DNA from: Tunturiibacter empetritectus
Lineage (GTDB): Bacteria; Acidobacteriota; Terriglobia; Terriglobales; Acidobacteriaceae
Direction of reading: 5' to 3'
Assembly: GCF_013410875.1 (NCBI RefSeq)
Contig: NZ_JACCCU010000003.1
Span: forward strand, 124,001-188,000
Length of the DNA: 64,000 nucleotides
This document shows positions 9,105 to 17,094 of this stretch, in pieces. Every line of letters starts with the position of its first letter. Within the stretch, counting starts at the first letter, position 1. The notes below the pieces were generated by a model. That model saw only the letters and a program-made list of their open reading frames with translations, had not been told where the DNA came from and did no database searches. The translations under genes and the position numbers were made by a program.

Positions 9105-9303
9105 TGTCCCATTCGAACACGTTGAGGATAGCGATGGTGCGGAACCATGAGGCGACGTTCGCGGGCTGCGGCTCGGGCAATGTAGCTAAGTGACGGCGGG
9201 CGGCGAAGCTCTCAATGATCTGGGTGCGGATTTGTAGAGAGCGTCGAGCAGGCGTGGGTGAAGACGCTAGGGCAGAGGGCCTGGATCGAGATGTCAGGTG
9301 CAT
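9105..9303 (-). pseudogene. decayed 5' end of isomerase-like gene
   Basis: On the minus strand this stretch reads like the first 50 or so codons of the TIM-barrel gene at 6585-7487, for example QIIESFAARRHL against [12 protein letters not shown], and VASWF against IATWF. The nucleotide match is obvious around 9196-9260 against 7374-7450. A TAG replaces a CAG codon, the frame is shifted near the start, and homology stops after about 60 codons. The remnant lies in front of the second SGNH hydrolase just as the intact gene lies in front of the first, marking a segmental duplication. Confidence 0.8.
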
Positions 9304-9394
9304 ATCTTTCAAGGCACAGCGGGAGAGGGTTCGGTGGTGAATTGAAGGGCATTGGGGTGGTTCGGCTAAAATTGGGCCGCAAGTGGAGCATAGG

Positions 9395-10225
9395 ATGACG
9401 GGTTCTACACGGCTGATTGTGACTGGATGTATCGGGATGTGGTGTGGGGCGGGGTATGGGCAGGTTGGGACGGCTCCGGAGACGCCAGCGCAAACGTCAA
9501 TGCAGACTCCTGCCGTGGGACCAACTTCGACTAAGGTGCCGGTGGTTGGGACGCCAGTGGAGATGGCGAAGCAGATTGCCACGCTACAGGCTAAGCTTGC
9601 GGATTGGCCGGGGTTGGATCGGTATAAGGCCGACAATGAAGGACTGGCTCCGGTGGCGGAGGGAGAGCAACGGTTGGTGTTCTATGGAGACTCGATTACG
9701 GACGCATGGGGACGATCCCCAACTACGGGAGAGTTCTTCCCTGCGAAGCCATATGTGAATCGGGGGATCAGCGGGCAGACCACGCCGCAGATGGTGGTGC
9801 GGTTTCGGCAGGATGTGATCGGCCTGCATCCGGCGGCGGTTTTGATTCTGGCCGGGACAAATGACATTGCTGGAAATACAGGGCCGATGACCGCGCAGAT
9901 GACGGAGGATAACTTCCGGTCGATGATCGATCTCGCGAAGTCGAATGGGATCAAGGTGATTGTGGCTTCGATTCTTCCGGCGGCAGATTACCCATGGAAG
10001 CGGGGACTGGAGCCAGCGCTGAAGATCAAGACATTAAACGACTGGCTAAGGGGATACTGCATCAACCACTCGGTGACGTATTTGGACTATTACTCCGCGA
10101 TGGTGGGGCCGGATGGCGGGATGAAGCCAGGTCTCAGCAGTGATGGGGTGCATCCGAATGCGCAGGGGTATGCGATTATGACACCGCTGGCGCAGGCAGC
10201 GATCGATAAGGCGCTGAATAAGTAG
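9395..10225 (+). CDS. SGNH/GDSL hydrolase, copy 2 (secreted)
   Basis: 276-residue paralog of the hydrolase at 7571; about three quarters of residues match by eye over the catalytic part. Catalytic blocks are YGDSITDAWG (Ser100), NRGISGQTT, AGTNDI and SDGVHPN. It differs in its N-terminus: a signal sequence (residues 1-22) without a clear lipobox, then a Pro/Thr-rich linker of about 35 residues. A GTG at 9383 is possible, but the ATG at 9395 aligns with the start of copy 1 and has GGAG 6 nt upstream. Probably arose by local duplication; divergence suggests the copies are old or have specialised. Confidence 0.85.
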   Translation: MTGSTRLIVTGCIGMWCGAGYGQVGTAPETPAQTSMQTPAVGPTSTKVPVVGTPVEMAKQIATLQAKLADWPGLDRYKADNEGLAPVAEGEQRLVFYGDSITDAWGRSPTTGEFFPAKPYVNRGISGQTTPQMVVRFRQDVIGLHPAAVLILAGTNDIAGNTGPMTAQMTEDNFRSMIDLAKSNGIKVIVASILPAADYPWKRGLEPALKIKTLNDWLRGYCINHSVTYLDYYSAMVGPDGGMKPGLSSDGVHPNAQGYAIMTPLAQAAIDKALNK

Positions 10226-10275
10226 CGCAGCGGCCCCACTGCTTGTGAAGGCCCATTATGCTGTGATCGAAGATC

Positions 10276-10929
10276 TCATCGACTCGACGGGCCAGTGACC
10301 ACCTGCTTTCCGGCAGTATCGACTAGTTGTTGCAGGGGCGGCAGTATGACGAAGTCGGTTAGCTCGGAGTGGTCTGCTGATGTCTTCAGGAGAGTGCTCT
10401 GGGCTTCGATCCATGCCGCGGTTGGTGGGGTGTGGGATTCGATCGATGCGAGAGATTGGATTCCCAGTTGGCCGAGTTGAGTAAGCTGGCTGCGGCGAAG
10501 GGTGAGCTGGTTAAGCTTCGGATGTTCGGGGGCGAGGGCATCTAACGCTGGACCAGAGGCGATCCATGACTGGAAGAGGGTTTGAAGCTGCTGGTGCGCG
10601 GCGACGTGGTCGGCAGGCGTGGCGCTATGGAGGTAGCGTTCGACCAGCAGGCGCAGGTCTTCGCGAAGGGGTGGGTCGGGTCGGGTGTAGTCGACGGCGT
10701 TGCCCATGGGGGTGAGCTGTGAGGTCTTCTGTTGCTGGTAGCGTTCGTGGAACGGGACCGGGGAGAGCGTGGAGATGAGGACTACAAGCTGAGAGGCTGC
10801 GGCTTCGCTGCCTGCGAGCTGGCGCAGGCCGGACTCGGGGCCGGAGATGTGGGTGAGGCCGAGGCCGTCGAGCCGGATGGATTCGACAGCGCTGGAGTCT
10901 GACGTTCGGGTTAGCGAGAAAGCATGCAC
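10276..10929 (-). pseudogene. GH20 beta-hexosaminidase C-terminal remnant
   Basis: 217-codon frame beginning at a GTG with an in-frame stop 21 bp upstream. The sequence resembles, from memory of the family, the helical C-terminal region that follows the TIM barrel of acidobacterial GH20 hexosaminidases: FHERYQQQKTSQLTP, VDYTRPDPPLREDLRLLVER, a helix with LFQSWIASGP, and the final TDFVILPPLQQLVDTAGK. The catalytic domain with its Asp-Glu pair is absent, because the next gene starts only 38 bp away on the opposite strand. A rearrangement must have removed it. It could instead be an unrelated small helical protein; certainty is moderate. Confidence 0.5.
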
Positions 10930-10966
10930 CGCTGCGATACTGGTAGGCGTCTAATGGTTTAAGCCG

Positions 10967-12241
10967 ATGGCAACCACGAACCTTCCCAAACCGAGCTCAT
11001 TCGACCGTACGTTGGCCAGCGCGCGTTCGACCATGATGTTCAGTGAGGTTGCGAGGCTGGCGGTCGACAGCTTCCGCGCAAGTAAGACGCGGTTTCTGCT
11101 TACCATGCTCGGCATGGTCATCGGCTCGATGTCGATTATTTTGGTTGCGACGCTTGGATCCACCGGTAAACAGTATGCGCTGGATCAGTTGACCAGCATC
11201 GGACCCAACAAGGTTGAACTGCAGTACGGCGGCGGAAACGTCAGCGGCCCCGAAAACACCAGCACCCCGGACTACATGACGCTCGATGATCTTCATGCTG
11301 TTCTTGATCAGGTTCCGGGCATCGTCGCATCGTCTCCCATGCTGGAGTATCACGACAATGTGAGCCTAGGAGGCGGCATCACGAAGCAGACAACGTTGCT
11401 TGGCGTGTCTCCGGAGTATCGGGTCGTGCGCAATCTCATCATTGTGTCCGGCCGCTTTTTTGACGATCAGGATGAGCTTGCCCACGAGAAGGTCGCCGTG
11501 ATCGTCAAGCCATTCGCTGAAGAGTTGTATGGCAGCGCAAACGCGGCCGTCGGAAAGACGATCAGCATCAAAGGCATTCCGTTCGTCGTCATAGGGGTAT
11601 TCAGAGAGGCGTTTGACACCTATGGACAGTCAGAGATCAGCGACCACACCATGCTTGTGCCCTACCCTGTGGTGCGTTACTTTACCGGCACCAATACGTT
11701 GAAAGAGATCTTCTTCACCATGCGAAGCGCGTCCATGGTGGTTCCAGCCAGCGATCATATTCTCGAGATCGTCCGGTCGCGTCACTATGCGGGCTCGGTC
11801 TACACCGCCGCTACACTGACCGATCTTCTCACCAGCATGGCGAAGATCGCCGATATGCTAACCATCGTGCTCACGCTGGGCGCAGGCATCACGATGATCG
11901 TGAGCGGCGTCGGCATTATGAACAGCATGCTCGCCAACGTGCAGTCGAGGCTGAAAGAGATTGGGATCCGCAAGGCGCTGGGTGCGACGAGCCGCGAGAT
12001 TCGAATGCAGTTTCTGACCGAAGCGGTTTTTCTCTCGTTGAGCGGCGGGATCATTGGGACTATTCTCGGCCTTGCGATTCCCTTTACCCTTGGCCTGCTC
12101 ACACCGTTCAAGATCCCGATCAACCCCTGGTCGGTAGTGTTTTCGCTGGGAAGTTCAGTGCTGGTTGGGGTGCTCTTTGGAACGCTGCCAGCAAACCGTG
12201 CAGCACGGCTTGATCCTGTTCAGACGCTCAAGTACGAATAG
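10967..12241 (+). CDS. MacB-type ABC transporter permease
   Basis: 424-residue inner-membrane permease of the MacB/FtsX class. Topology: a cytoplasmic N-terminus, TM1 at about residue 44-64 (FLLTMLGMVIGSMSIILVAT), a large periplasmic MacB core domain to about 285, then three TM helices (about 290-318, 345-375 and 385-408). The cytoplasmic loop QSRLKEIGIRKALGATSREI is the coupling-helix signature, and the end NRAARLDPVQTLKYE is typical. These systems act as mechanotransmitters, exporting substrates or lipoproteins with a partner ATPase. No ATPase gene is adjacent; the only one nearby is the dead gene at 49.6-50.1 kb. Confidence 0.88.
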   Translation: MATTNLPKPSSFDRTLASARSTMMFSEVARLAVDSFRASKTRFLLTMLGMVIGSMSIILVATLGSTGKQYALDQLTSIGPNKVELQYGGGNVSGPENTSTPDYMTLDDLHAVLDQVPGIVASSPMLEYHDNVSLGGGITKQTTLLGVSPEYRVVRNLIIVSGRFFDDQDELAHEKVAVIVKPFAEELYGSANAAVGKTISIKGIPFVVIGVFREAFDTYGQSEISDHTMLVPYPVVRYFTGTNTLKEIFFTMRSASMVVPASDHILEIVRSRHYAGSVYTAATLTDLLTSMAKIADMLTIVLTLGAGITMIVSGVGIMNSMLANVQSRLKEIGIRKALGATSREIRMQFLTEAVFLSLSGGIIGTILGLAIPFTLGLLTPFKIPINPWSVVFSLGSSVLVGVLFGTLPANRAARLDPVQTLKYE

Positions 12242-12294
12242 CGCTTCCTTGGCTCTGATCGTTACTGGTTACAAATAAACCTGGTTACAAATAG

Positions 12295-12341
12295 AAACGC
12301 ATCGCCCTTCGCAAGAGATCTGCGCAGGGCGATGCGTTTTT
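12295..12341. terminator. bidirectional terminator
   Basis: Perfect 14-bp inverted repeat (12295-12308 and 12326-12339, arms AAACGCATCGCCCT) with a 17-nt loop, flanked by T residues on the plus strand and by T residues on the minus strand. It lies between the convergent permease gene and rplI and can end both transcripts. Confidence 0.85.
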
Positions 12342-12360
12342 GTAATTCGTGATGCGTGAG

Positions 12361-12843
12361 TTACGCGGTGGTGGTGGTGGCTGCTGCTTCGGCTTCCGGC
12401 TGATCGCCCTTGACCGTCACCTTGACGTGGCTGGTGACCTCGCGGTGCAGCTTCACGGGAACGTGGTACTCGCCGATCGTCTTCAGCGGCTCCTCGAGGG
12501 AGATCTTGCGACGGTCGATAGTGAAGCCCTTGGCTTCGAGTTGGTGCGCGATATCGCCCGAGGTGACCGAGCCGAACAGATGCTCGTTCTCGCCGACCTT
12601 GCGCTCGAACACAAGCTCAACCTCAGAGAGTTGGGTGGCCAGCTGCTCGGCTCCAGCCTTCTCCTTGGCGGACTTGCGAACCGCCGATGACTTCATCTGT
12701 TCGATGACTGCCTTGTTGGCGAGGGTCGCCTCGATGGCGAGCTTCTCCGGCAGCAGATAGTTGCGCCCGTAGCCGTCAGCGACCTTGACCACGTCGCCGC
12801 GATGTCCGAGCTTGTTTACGTCTTCCTTCAGAATGACTTCCAT
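12361..12843 (-). CDS. rplI: 50S ribosomal protein bL9
   Basis: 160-residue bL9. The N-terminal domain MEVILKEDVNKLGHRGDVV and VADGYGRNYLLPEKLA is diagnostic; a long connecting helix (about 50-75) and the C-terminal domain (HLFGSVTSGDIAHQL, FTIDRRKISLEEPLKTIGEY) follow. The end is an Ala/Thr tail. A GGAG motif precedes the ATG at 12843. It is the last gene of rpsF-rpsR-rplI, a common bacterial order. The frame upstream of the ATG is not coding. Confidence 0.97.
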   Translation of the reverse strand: MEVILKEDVNKLGHRGDVVKVADGYGRNYLLPEKLAIEATLANKAVIEQMKSSAVRKSAKEKAGAEQLATQLSEVELVFERKVGENEHLFGSVTSGDIAHQLEAKGFTIDRRKISLEEPLKTIGEYHVPVKLHREVTSHVKVTVKGDQPEAEAAATTTTA

Positions 12844-12922
12844 TGCATTTCTCCGATTTCGTCTCTGGCTCGCGGTGCCGCCAGTCTTGCGTATCCCGTA
12901 AGGTCCCGCCGCAGCGGAAGAG

Positions 12923-13273
12923 TTAGAAGCGTGCAGCGAAGGCGAGCAGGGCGATGTTGCGCGACTGCTTGATGGCCAGGCTGAGCTTGCGCTGGTGGCG
13001 AGTGCAGACACCGGTCAGGCGACGGGGAACGATCTTGCCACGCTCGGCAACGAAGCCCTGAAGCAGGCGAACGTCGCGGTAGGAGATGGCGTCAATCTTC
13101 TCGGTGCAGAACTTGCAGACTTTCTTGCGACGGAAGAACTTTCGGCCGCCAGGACCGCCGCCGGGTGCGCCTGCGGGGCGTGGGGTGCGAGGACCTGCGC
13201 CGGGGCCAGAGTGCGATGGGCGGGGTGTTGGTGCGTGGTGCTCAGTGGATTGCGTGCTGGTTTCGTCAGCCAT
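12923..13273 (-). CDS. rpsR: 30S ribosomal protein bS18, N-terminally extended
   Basis: 116-residue bS18; most homologs have 75-90. The conserved core is [18 protein letters not shown] (cysteine pair), [20 protein letters not shown] and [11 protein letters not shown]. With CKFC plus CTRH it is the zinc-ligand-containing (C+) form. The first 45 residues are a Pro/Gly/His-rich tail of low complexity, which appears genuine because the ATG has GAGGGA upstream and there is no better start before the core. Lies between rpsF and rplI. Confidence 0.95.
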   Translation of the reverse strand: MADETSTQSTEHHAPTPRPSHSGPGAGPRTPRPAGAPGGGPGGRKFFRRKKVCKFCTEKIDAISYRDVRLLQGFVAERGKIVPRRLTGVCTRHQRKLSLAIKQSRNIALLAFAARF

Positions 13274-13438
13274 GATAGTTCCCTCTCAGGTGCGTTGTGC
13301 CTCTCCTCGCTCCAGGTTCGCATTGGAGCCTCTGAACAATCGGTAAAATGCAGTCGATTGGAAGCGAAGATCGGTGATCGTAGTGCGTTGTGCGATGCGA
13401 TTTGTATCTCATCGCGAATGTTCAGCCGAAGACGGAAG

Positions 13439-13942
13439 TTAGACCGCGGTGGAGACAGTCTCGGGCGGCGCGTCGGAGGTGACGTGCTCAACGGGAGCTG
13501 CTGCAACTGGCTTCTTCTCTTCTTCGGTCTCAGACTTTGCTGAATCGGCGTCAGGTGCTGCGGCAGGGGCCTGAACAGGTGCTGCGATCGGCTGGGCGCT
13601 ACGCTTGACCTTGGTGTCGCGGATGGCCTTTACCTTCGCGAGACGCTTCTCTTCTTCGTCCATGCGAACGGTGATGAACTTGATGACCTGCTCGGAGACG
13701 CGGAGGCGACGCTCGATCTCGGTGATCAGCGAACCGGCTGCGGCGACGTTCAGCAGGACGTAGAAGCCGTCGTTGAACTTGCGGACAGTGTAGGCGAGCC
13801 GGCGACGGCCCATCTTCTCGACGCTCTTGATTTCACCGCCACCATTGGTGACGTTCGCGGAGAAGCCTTCAATCAGCTTGTCGAGTTCGGCTTCTTCAAC
13901 ATCCGGACGGACGATGAACATGATTTCGTAGGTACGATTCAT
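13439..13942 (-). CDS. rpsF: 30S ribosomal protein bS6, C-terminally extended
   Basis: 167-residue bS6. The core MNRTYEIMFIVRPDVEEAELDKL to VSEQVIKFITVRMDEEEK (residues 1-100) is the ferredoxin-like fold that binds bS18 and 16S rRNA. The remaining 65 residues are an Ala/Pro/Glu-rich tail, not part of the classical protein. First gene of the rpsF-rpsR-rplI group; the 115-bp gap to pth upstream could carry its promoter. There is no ssb gene between rpsF and rpsR. Confidence 0.96.
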   Translation of the reverse strand: MNRTYEIMFIVRPDVEEAELDKLIEGFSANVTNGGGEIKSVEKMGRRRLAYTVRKFNDGFYVLLNVAAAGSLITEIERRLRVSEQVIKFITVRMDEEEKRLAKVKAIRDTKVKRSAQPIAAPVQAPAAAPDADSAKSETEEEKKPVAAAPVEHVTSDAPPETVSTAV

Positions 13943-14057
13943 TCGATTACTTCTTTCTGCGAAGTTCTGCTTCGCACCGTGCTGACGTCTATTCTGCCAA
14001 CCCGGTTTGGAATTTCGACTGCGGTTAATTTCTAACTACACCTGACCTAATGCTTCT

Positions 14058-14687
14058 TTACTTCTCCTTCGACACGTCCGATCCATTCTCCGGATCATCT
14101 GGCCGACGGTTAAACCTGTTCATCGCGGCACTGACCCCTTCGGTCAACACCATCTCGACAGCATCTTCGACCCTGTCGAGCACCTCATCCAGCTTCGCAA
14201 GCTCCTGCTTGCGAAACTGCGACAGCAGATAATCTCTGCCGCCGGCCTTAATCTCTCTACCATCCTCAAGCGCCGGTTTCCCAACGCCGATCCGAATGCG
14301 CAGCCACTCTTCCGTTCCAAGCGCACCGGAGATCGACTTCACTCCGTTATGCCCGTTCGCCCTGCCGTTCGCGCTGATGCGAAGCCTGCCCAGCGGAAAT
14401 GCAAGCTCGTCATAGAGGACGATCAGGTCCTCCGACGGGATTGCAATCTCAAGCTCGTGAACCAGCGCGGCTACCGAAAGCCCGCTCAAATTCATGTACG
14501 TCTCAGGTTTGGCCAGCAGAACCTCGTGTCCTCTAAGCCTTGCCTTCGCTGTGAGAGCCCGTCCCCGGCGATTGGAGAGGACCACGCCGCAGTCGTCCGC
14601 GATGCGATCCACTGCAAGAAAGCCAGCGTTGTGCGGCGTGAACTGATACTCGATACCGGGGTTGCCGAGACCGACAATCAACTTCAC
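14058..14687 (-). CDS. pth: peptidyl-tRNA hydrolase
   Basis: 209-residue enzyme that releases peptides from peptidyl-tRNA dropped off the ribosome. All key residues are seen: Asn9 in GLGNPG, catalytic His19 in TPHNAGF, Asn66 in KPETYMNLSG, Asp93 in YDELAFPLG and the GRANGHNGVKSI loop. The start is a GTG at 14687 with AGGGA about 9 nt upstream. A short charged C-terminal tail (DDPENGSDVSKEK) is added. It lies 68 bp after rplY and before rpsF on the same strand, a frequent rplY-pth neighbourhood. Confidence 0.96.
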   Translation of the reverse strand: MKLIVGLGNPGIEYQFTPHNAGFLAVDRIADDCGVVLSNRRGRALTAKARLRGHEVLLAKPETYMNLSGLSVAALVHELEIAIPSEDLIVLYDELAFPLGRLRISANGRANGHNGVKSISGALGTEEWLRIRIGVGKPALEDGREIKAGGRDYLLSQFRKQELAKLDEVLDRVEDAVEMVLTEGVSAAMNRFNRRPDDPENGSDVSKEK

Positions 14688-14755
14688 GCTTTGTTTCCCT
14701 TTCCAGCAAACTCAGGCGGCCCGCAAATCCCAAAAGATCGGCAGGCCGCGTAAAA

Positions 14756-15454
14756 CTACTTCTTCTTCGCGTCCTTGGCATCGGCAGCAGGAGCAGCAGG
14801 AGCGGCTGCATCTGTCTTGCCCTTCTTGGCGACCTCTGGCTCAGTCGGTGCAACAACGACTGCTTCGACTGCCACAACCTCTTCCTTGATGATGGTGACG
14901 TGCGCAACGGTCGCGTTCTCGTCTTCGAGGAACTTGAGACTGCCCGAGTGCGGCAGGTCAGAGACGTGGATGATGCCGTGCAGCTCGAGGTTAGAAACGT
15001 CGACGTCGAGGTGGCTCGGAATATCGTTTGGCAAGCACTCAACTTCAACTTCCCGCATGACATGCTCGAGGATGCCACCCTGCGATTTGACGCCGACAGG
15101 AATGCCAACCAACTGGATCGGCACCGAAACGGTCATCATCTTGTCCATCGCAATGCGCTTCAGGTCGATGTGCAGCAGGTGGCCCTTGATGGGCTCATTC
15201 TGCCAGTCGACGATCATGGCCTTGACGATCGCGGAACCTTCGACGTTGAGATCGAAGATGGTGTTGTGGCCCGAGTCGGAGTGGAGAATCTTGGTGATGA
15301 CCTTAGGGTCTACCGCAACGGCGACTGCGTCCTGGCCTGCGCCGTAGACGACCGCCGGAATTTTGCCTGCGACACGAACGCGACGAGCGGCGTTCTTGTT
15401 GAACTTGCCCTCGCGGGGCGTTGCGACGACTGCTTCCATAGTGGATGATGCCAT
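14756..15454 (-). CDS. rplY: 50S ribosomal protein bL25/Ctc, long form
   Basis: 232-residue CTC-type bL25 that binds 5S rRNA. The N-terminal L25 domain (residues 1-95) holds REGKFNKNAARRVRVAGKIPAVVYG and the HIDLKRI strand; the C-terminal TL5-like beta domain (100-195) holds VPIQLVGIPVGVKSQGG and VECLPNDIPSHLDVDVSNL. An Ala/Lys-rich tail (about 205-232) follows. The ATG has AAGGAAG about 8 nt upstream. The 114-bp gap to prs allows its own promoter, but prs-rplY-pth is a widely kept order and cotranscription is likely. Confidence 0.95.
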   Translation of the reverse strand: MASSTMEAVVATPREGKFNKNAARRVRVAGKIPAVVYGAGQDAVAVAVDPKVITKILHSDSGHNTIFDLNVEGSAIVKAMIVDWQNEPIKGHLLHIDLKRIAMDKMMTVSVPIQLVGIPVGVKSQGGILEHVMREVEVECLPNDIPSHLDVDVSNLELHGIIHVSDLPHSGSLKFLEDENATVAHVTIIKEEVVAVEAVVVAPTEPEVAKKGKTDAAAPAAPAADAKDAKKK

Positions 15455-15568
15455 GATGAATCTTCCTTTCGGGCACAGAGTTGAGCTCTGCTCCCTTTGT
15501 CTCTTGCTTCCTGTCTCTTGCTACCAGGCTACCTGGGTTGATCCAGGCCGCCTGTAGCTGATTGCGAC

Positions 15569-16696
15569 CTAGTTGAACAGCGTACTGACGCTGGTCTCCA
15601 TGTGAATACTCTCGATGGCGCGGCCAAGCAGGCCTGCGATCGAAAGCACTTTAATCTTCTCCACCTTCAGCGCATCTTCGCGCAGAGGGATGGTATTGGT
15701 CACGATCAACTGCTCCAATCGTGAGGCTGCGATACGCTCGACCGCCGGGCCCGAGAGCACCGGATGCGTCGCGCACGCATAAACTTTTTCCGCGCCCTCG
15801 GCCAGCAGCGCATCCACCGTCTTCACCAGAGTTCCGGCGGTGTCGATGATGTCGTCGAGGATCAAGCATGTCCGGCCCTGTACATCGCCGATAACGTTCA
15901 TTACCTCGGTGACATTGATGTCGGTCCGCCGCTTGTCGACGATGGCCAACGGTACATCCAGCTTCTTGGCAAAGAAGCGCGCACGCTCCACGCCCCCTGC
16001 GTCCGGCGAAACTACCGTCAGATTGGGCAGGTCAAGCTCCCGGAAGTAGCTCACCAGCACCGGGCTGGCAAACAGATGATCCACCGGGATATTGAAGAAC
16101 CCCTGAATCTGGGCTGCGTGCAAATCGACGAGCAGAGCGCGGTTTGCCCCGGCGGTGGTCAGAAGATCGGCAACCAGCTTCGACGTAATGGCAACGCGCG
16201 GACGGTCTTTTCTGTCCTGCCGGGCGTAGCCATAGTAGGGAATCACAACCGTGATCCGTCCAGCTGAGGCGCGCTTGAGCGCATCCATCATGATCAGCAG
16301 CTCAACAAGGTGCTGATCGACCGGGAAACACGTAGGCTGCACGAGAAAGACATCCGCACCGCGAACGTTCTCGAGCAGTTGAAAATGAACCTCGCCGTCG
16401 GAGAATCTCTGCAACCGGGTCTCGCCCAGCGGCACACCGACGAACTTGCAGATCTCCTCGGCCAGAGCCTTATTCGAAGATCCGCAAAAAATCTTGATGC
16501 GCTTATCATCTGCCAGCCGGCCCGGGCGCTTTTTTTCCGGAGCTGGTTCTGATACCCGCGGCCCCTGTGGGCCTTGAGGTCCTTTAGTCTGTCCGCCCTG
16601 CGTAGAAGGCGCGTTCGCAGGCTGAGAGCTCGTTTCTGTCTCTTCAGCCTGCTCTGAAATAGGGGAAAGAACCGCAGTCGTGTTTCGTTCGTTCAC
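15569..16696 (-). CDS. prs: ribose-phosphate pyrophosphokinase, N-terminally extended
   Basis: 375-residue PRPP synthase making the precursor of nucleotides, His and Trp. The catalytic protein starts near residue 65 (KRIKIFCGSSNKALAEEIC). RFSDGEVHFQLLENVRGADVF, PYYGYARQDRKDRPR (ATP loop), VDLHAAQIQGFF and the PRPP loop LILDDIIDTAGT are all intact. The preceding 60 or so residues are disordered, with a GPQGPQGP repeat, and have no known role. The GTG at 16696 has GGAGGG 7 nt upstream, which supports the extension. It follows tRNA-Gln and ispE on the same strand, an arrangement in which IspE and Prs are often linked. Confidence 0.95.
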   Translation of the reverse strand: MNERNTTAVLSPISEQAEETETSSQPANAPSTQGGQTKGPQGPQGPRVSEPAPEKKRPGRLADDKRIKIFCGSSNKALAEEICKFVGVPLGETRLQRFSDGEVHFQLLENVRGADVFLVQPTCFPVDQHLVELLIMMDALKRASAGRITVVIPYYGYARQDRKDRPRVAITSKLVADLLTTAGANRALLVDLHAAQIQGFFNIPVDHLFASPVLVSYFRELDLPNLTVVSPDAGGVERARFFAKKLDVPLAIVDKRRTDINVTEVMNVIGDVQGRTCLILDDIIDTAGTLVKTVDALLAEGAEKVYACATHPVLSGPAVERIAASRLEQLIVTNTIPLREDALKVEKIKVLSIAGLLGRAIESIHMETSVSTLFN

Positions 16697-16964
16697 GTGA
16701 AACCCTCCAGGCTGGTTGACCTTGAATGTTCCTGCTGCACTGTCTTGCGAGGCCTTGTTGCGGCCCCGTTACTTCTTCTGAAATCCTTGTTGCGGACTGC
16801 TCAAAAAAACTAAAAGACTTCGGTTCTTCAAACTTCGTACTTCTTTCTCCGCGCTGTTTTCCGCGGAGTCCAAAATCGTCTTCATCCTGCGGCAAGTTGT
16901 TGCTGCCGCGTAACATCTCTACAAGACTCCCTAATCTCACTCGTCGCATCTGGCGTCGACTGTC

Positions 16965-17038
16965 TGGTTGGGCGACTAGGATTCGAACCTAGACAAAGAG
17001 ATTCAAAGTCTCTTGACCTACCATTAGTCGATCGCCCA
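16965..17038 (-). tRNA. tRNA-Gln (UUG)
   Basis: Cloverleaf on the minus strand: acceptor arms TGGGCGA and TCGCCCA, D-arm with AATGGTAGG, anticodon arm AGAGA-CTTTGAA-TCTCT giving anticodon TTG, and TPsiC arm CTAGG-TTCGAAT-CCTAG. Discriminator A and the CCA end are encoded (16965-16968). It sits between ispE (57 bp upstream) and prs and may be processed from an ispE-tRNA-prs transcript. Confidence 0.96.
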
Positions 17039-17094
17039 GTACATCGCCGGATGCAGTCTGATTTTACTATCAACCCTGCGAACGACCGGCGAGG

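Noticed and set aside
12268..12291. Short repeats GGTTACAAAT in tandem (also once near 43094)
   Set aside because: Ten-base matches in AT-rich intergenic DNA are too short to separate from chance.
16847..16868. 7-bp stem hairpin (CTCCGCG/CGCGGAG) between tRNA-Gln and prs
   Set aside because: It lacks a U-tract on either strand, so I do not call it a terminator; it may be a processing structure or chance.
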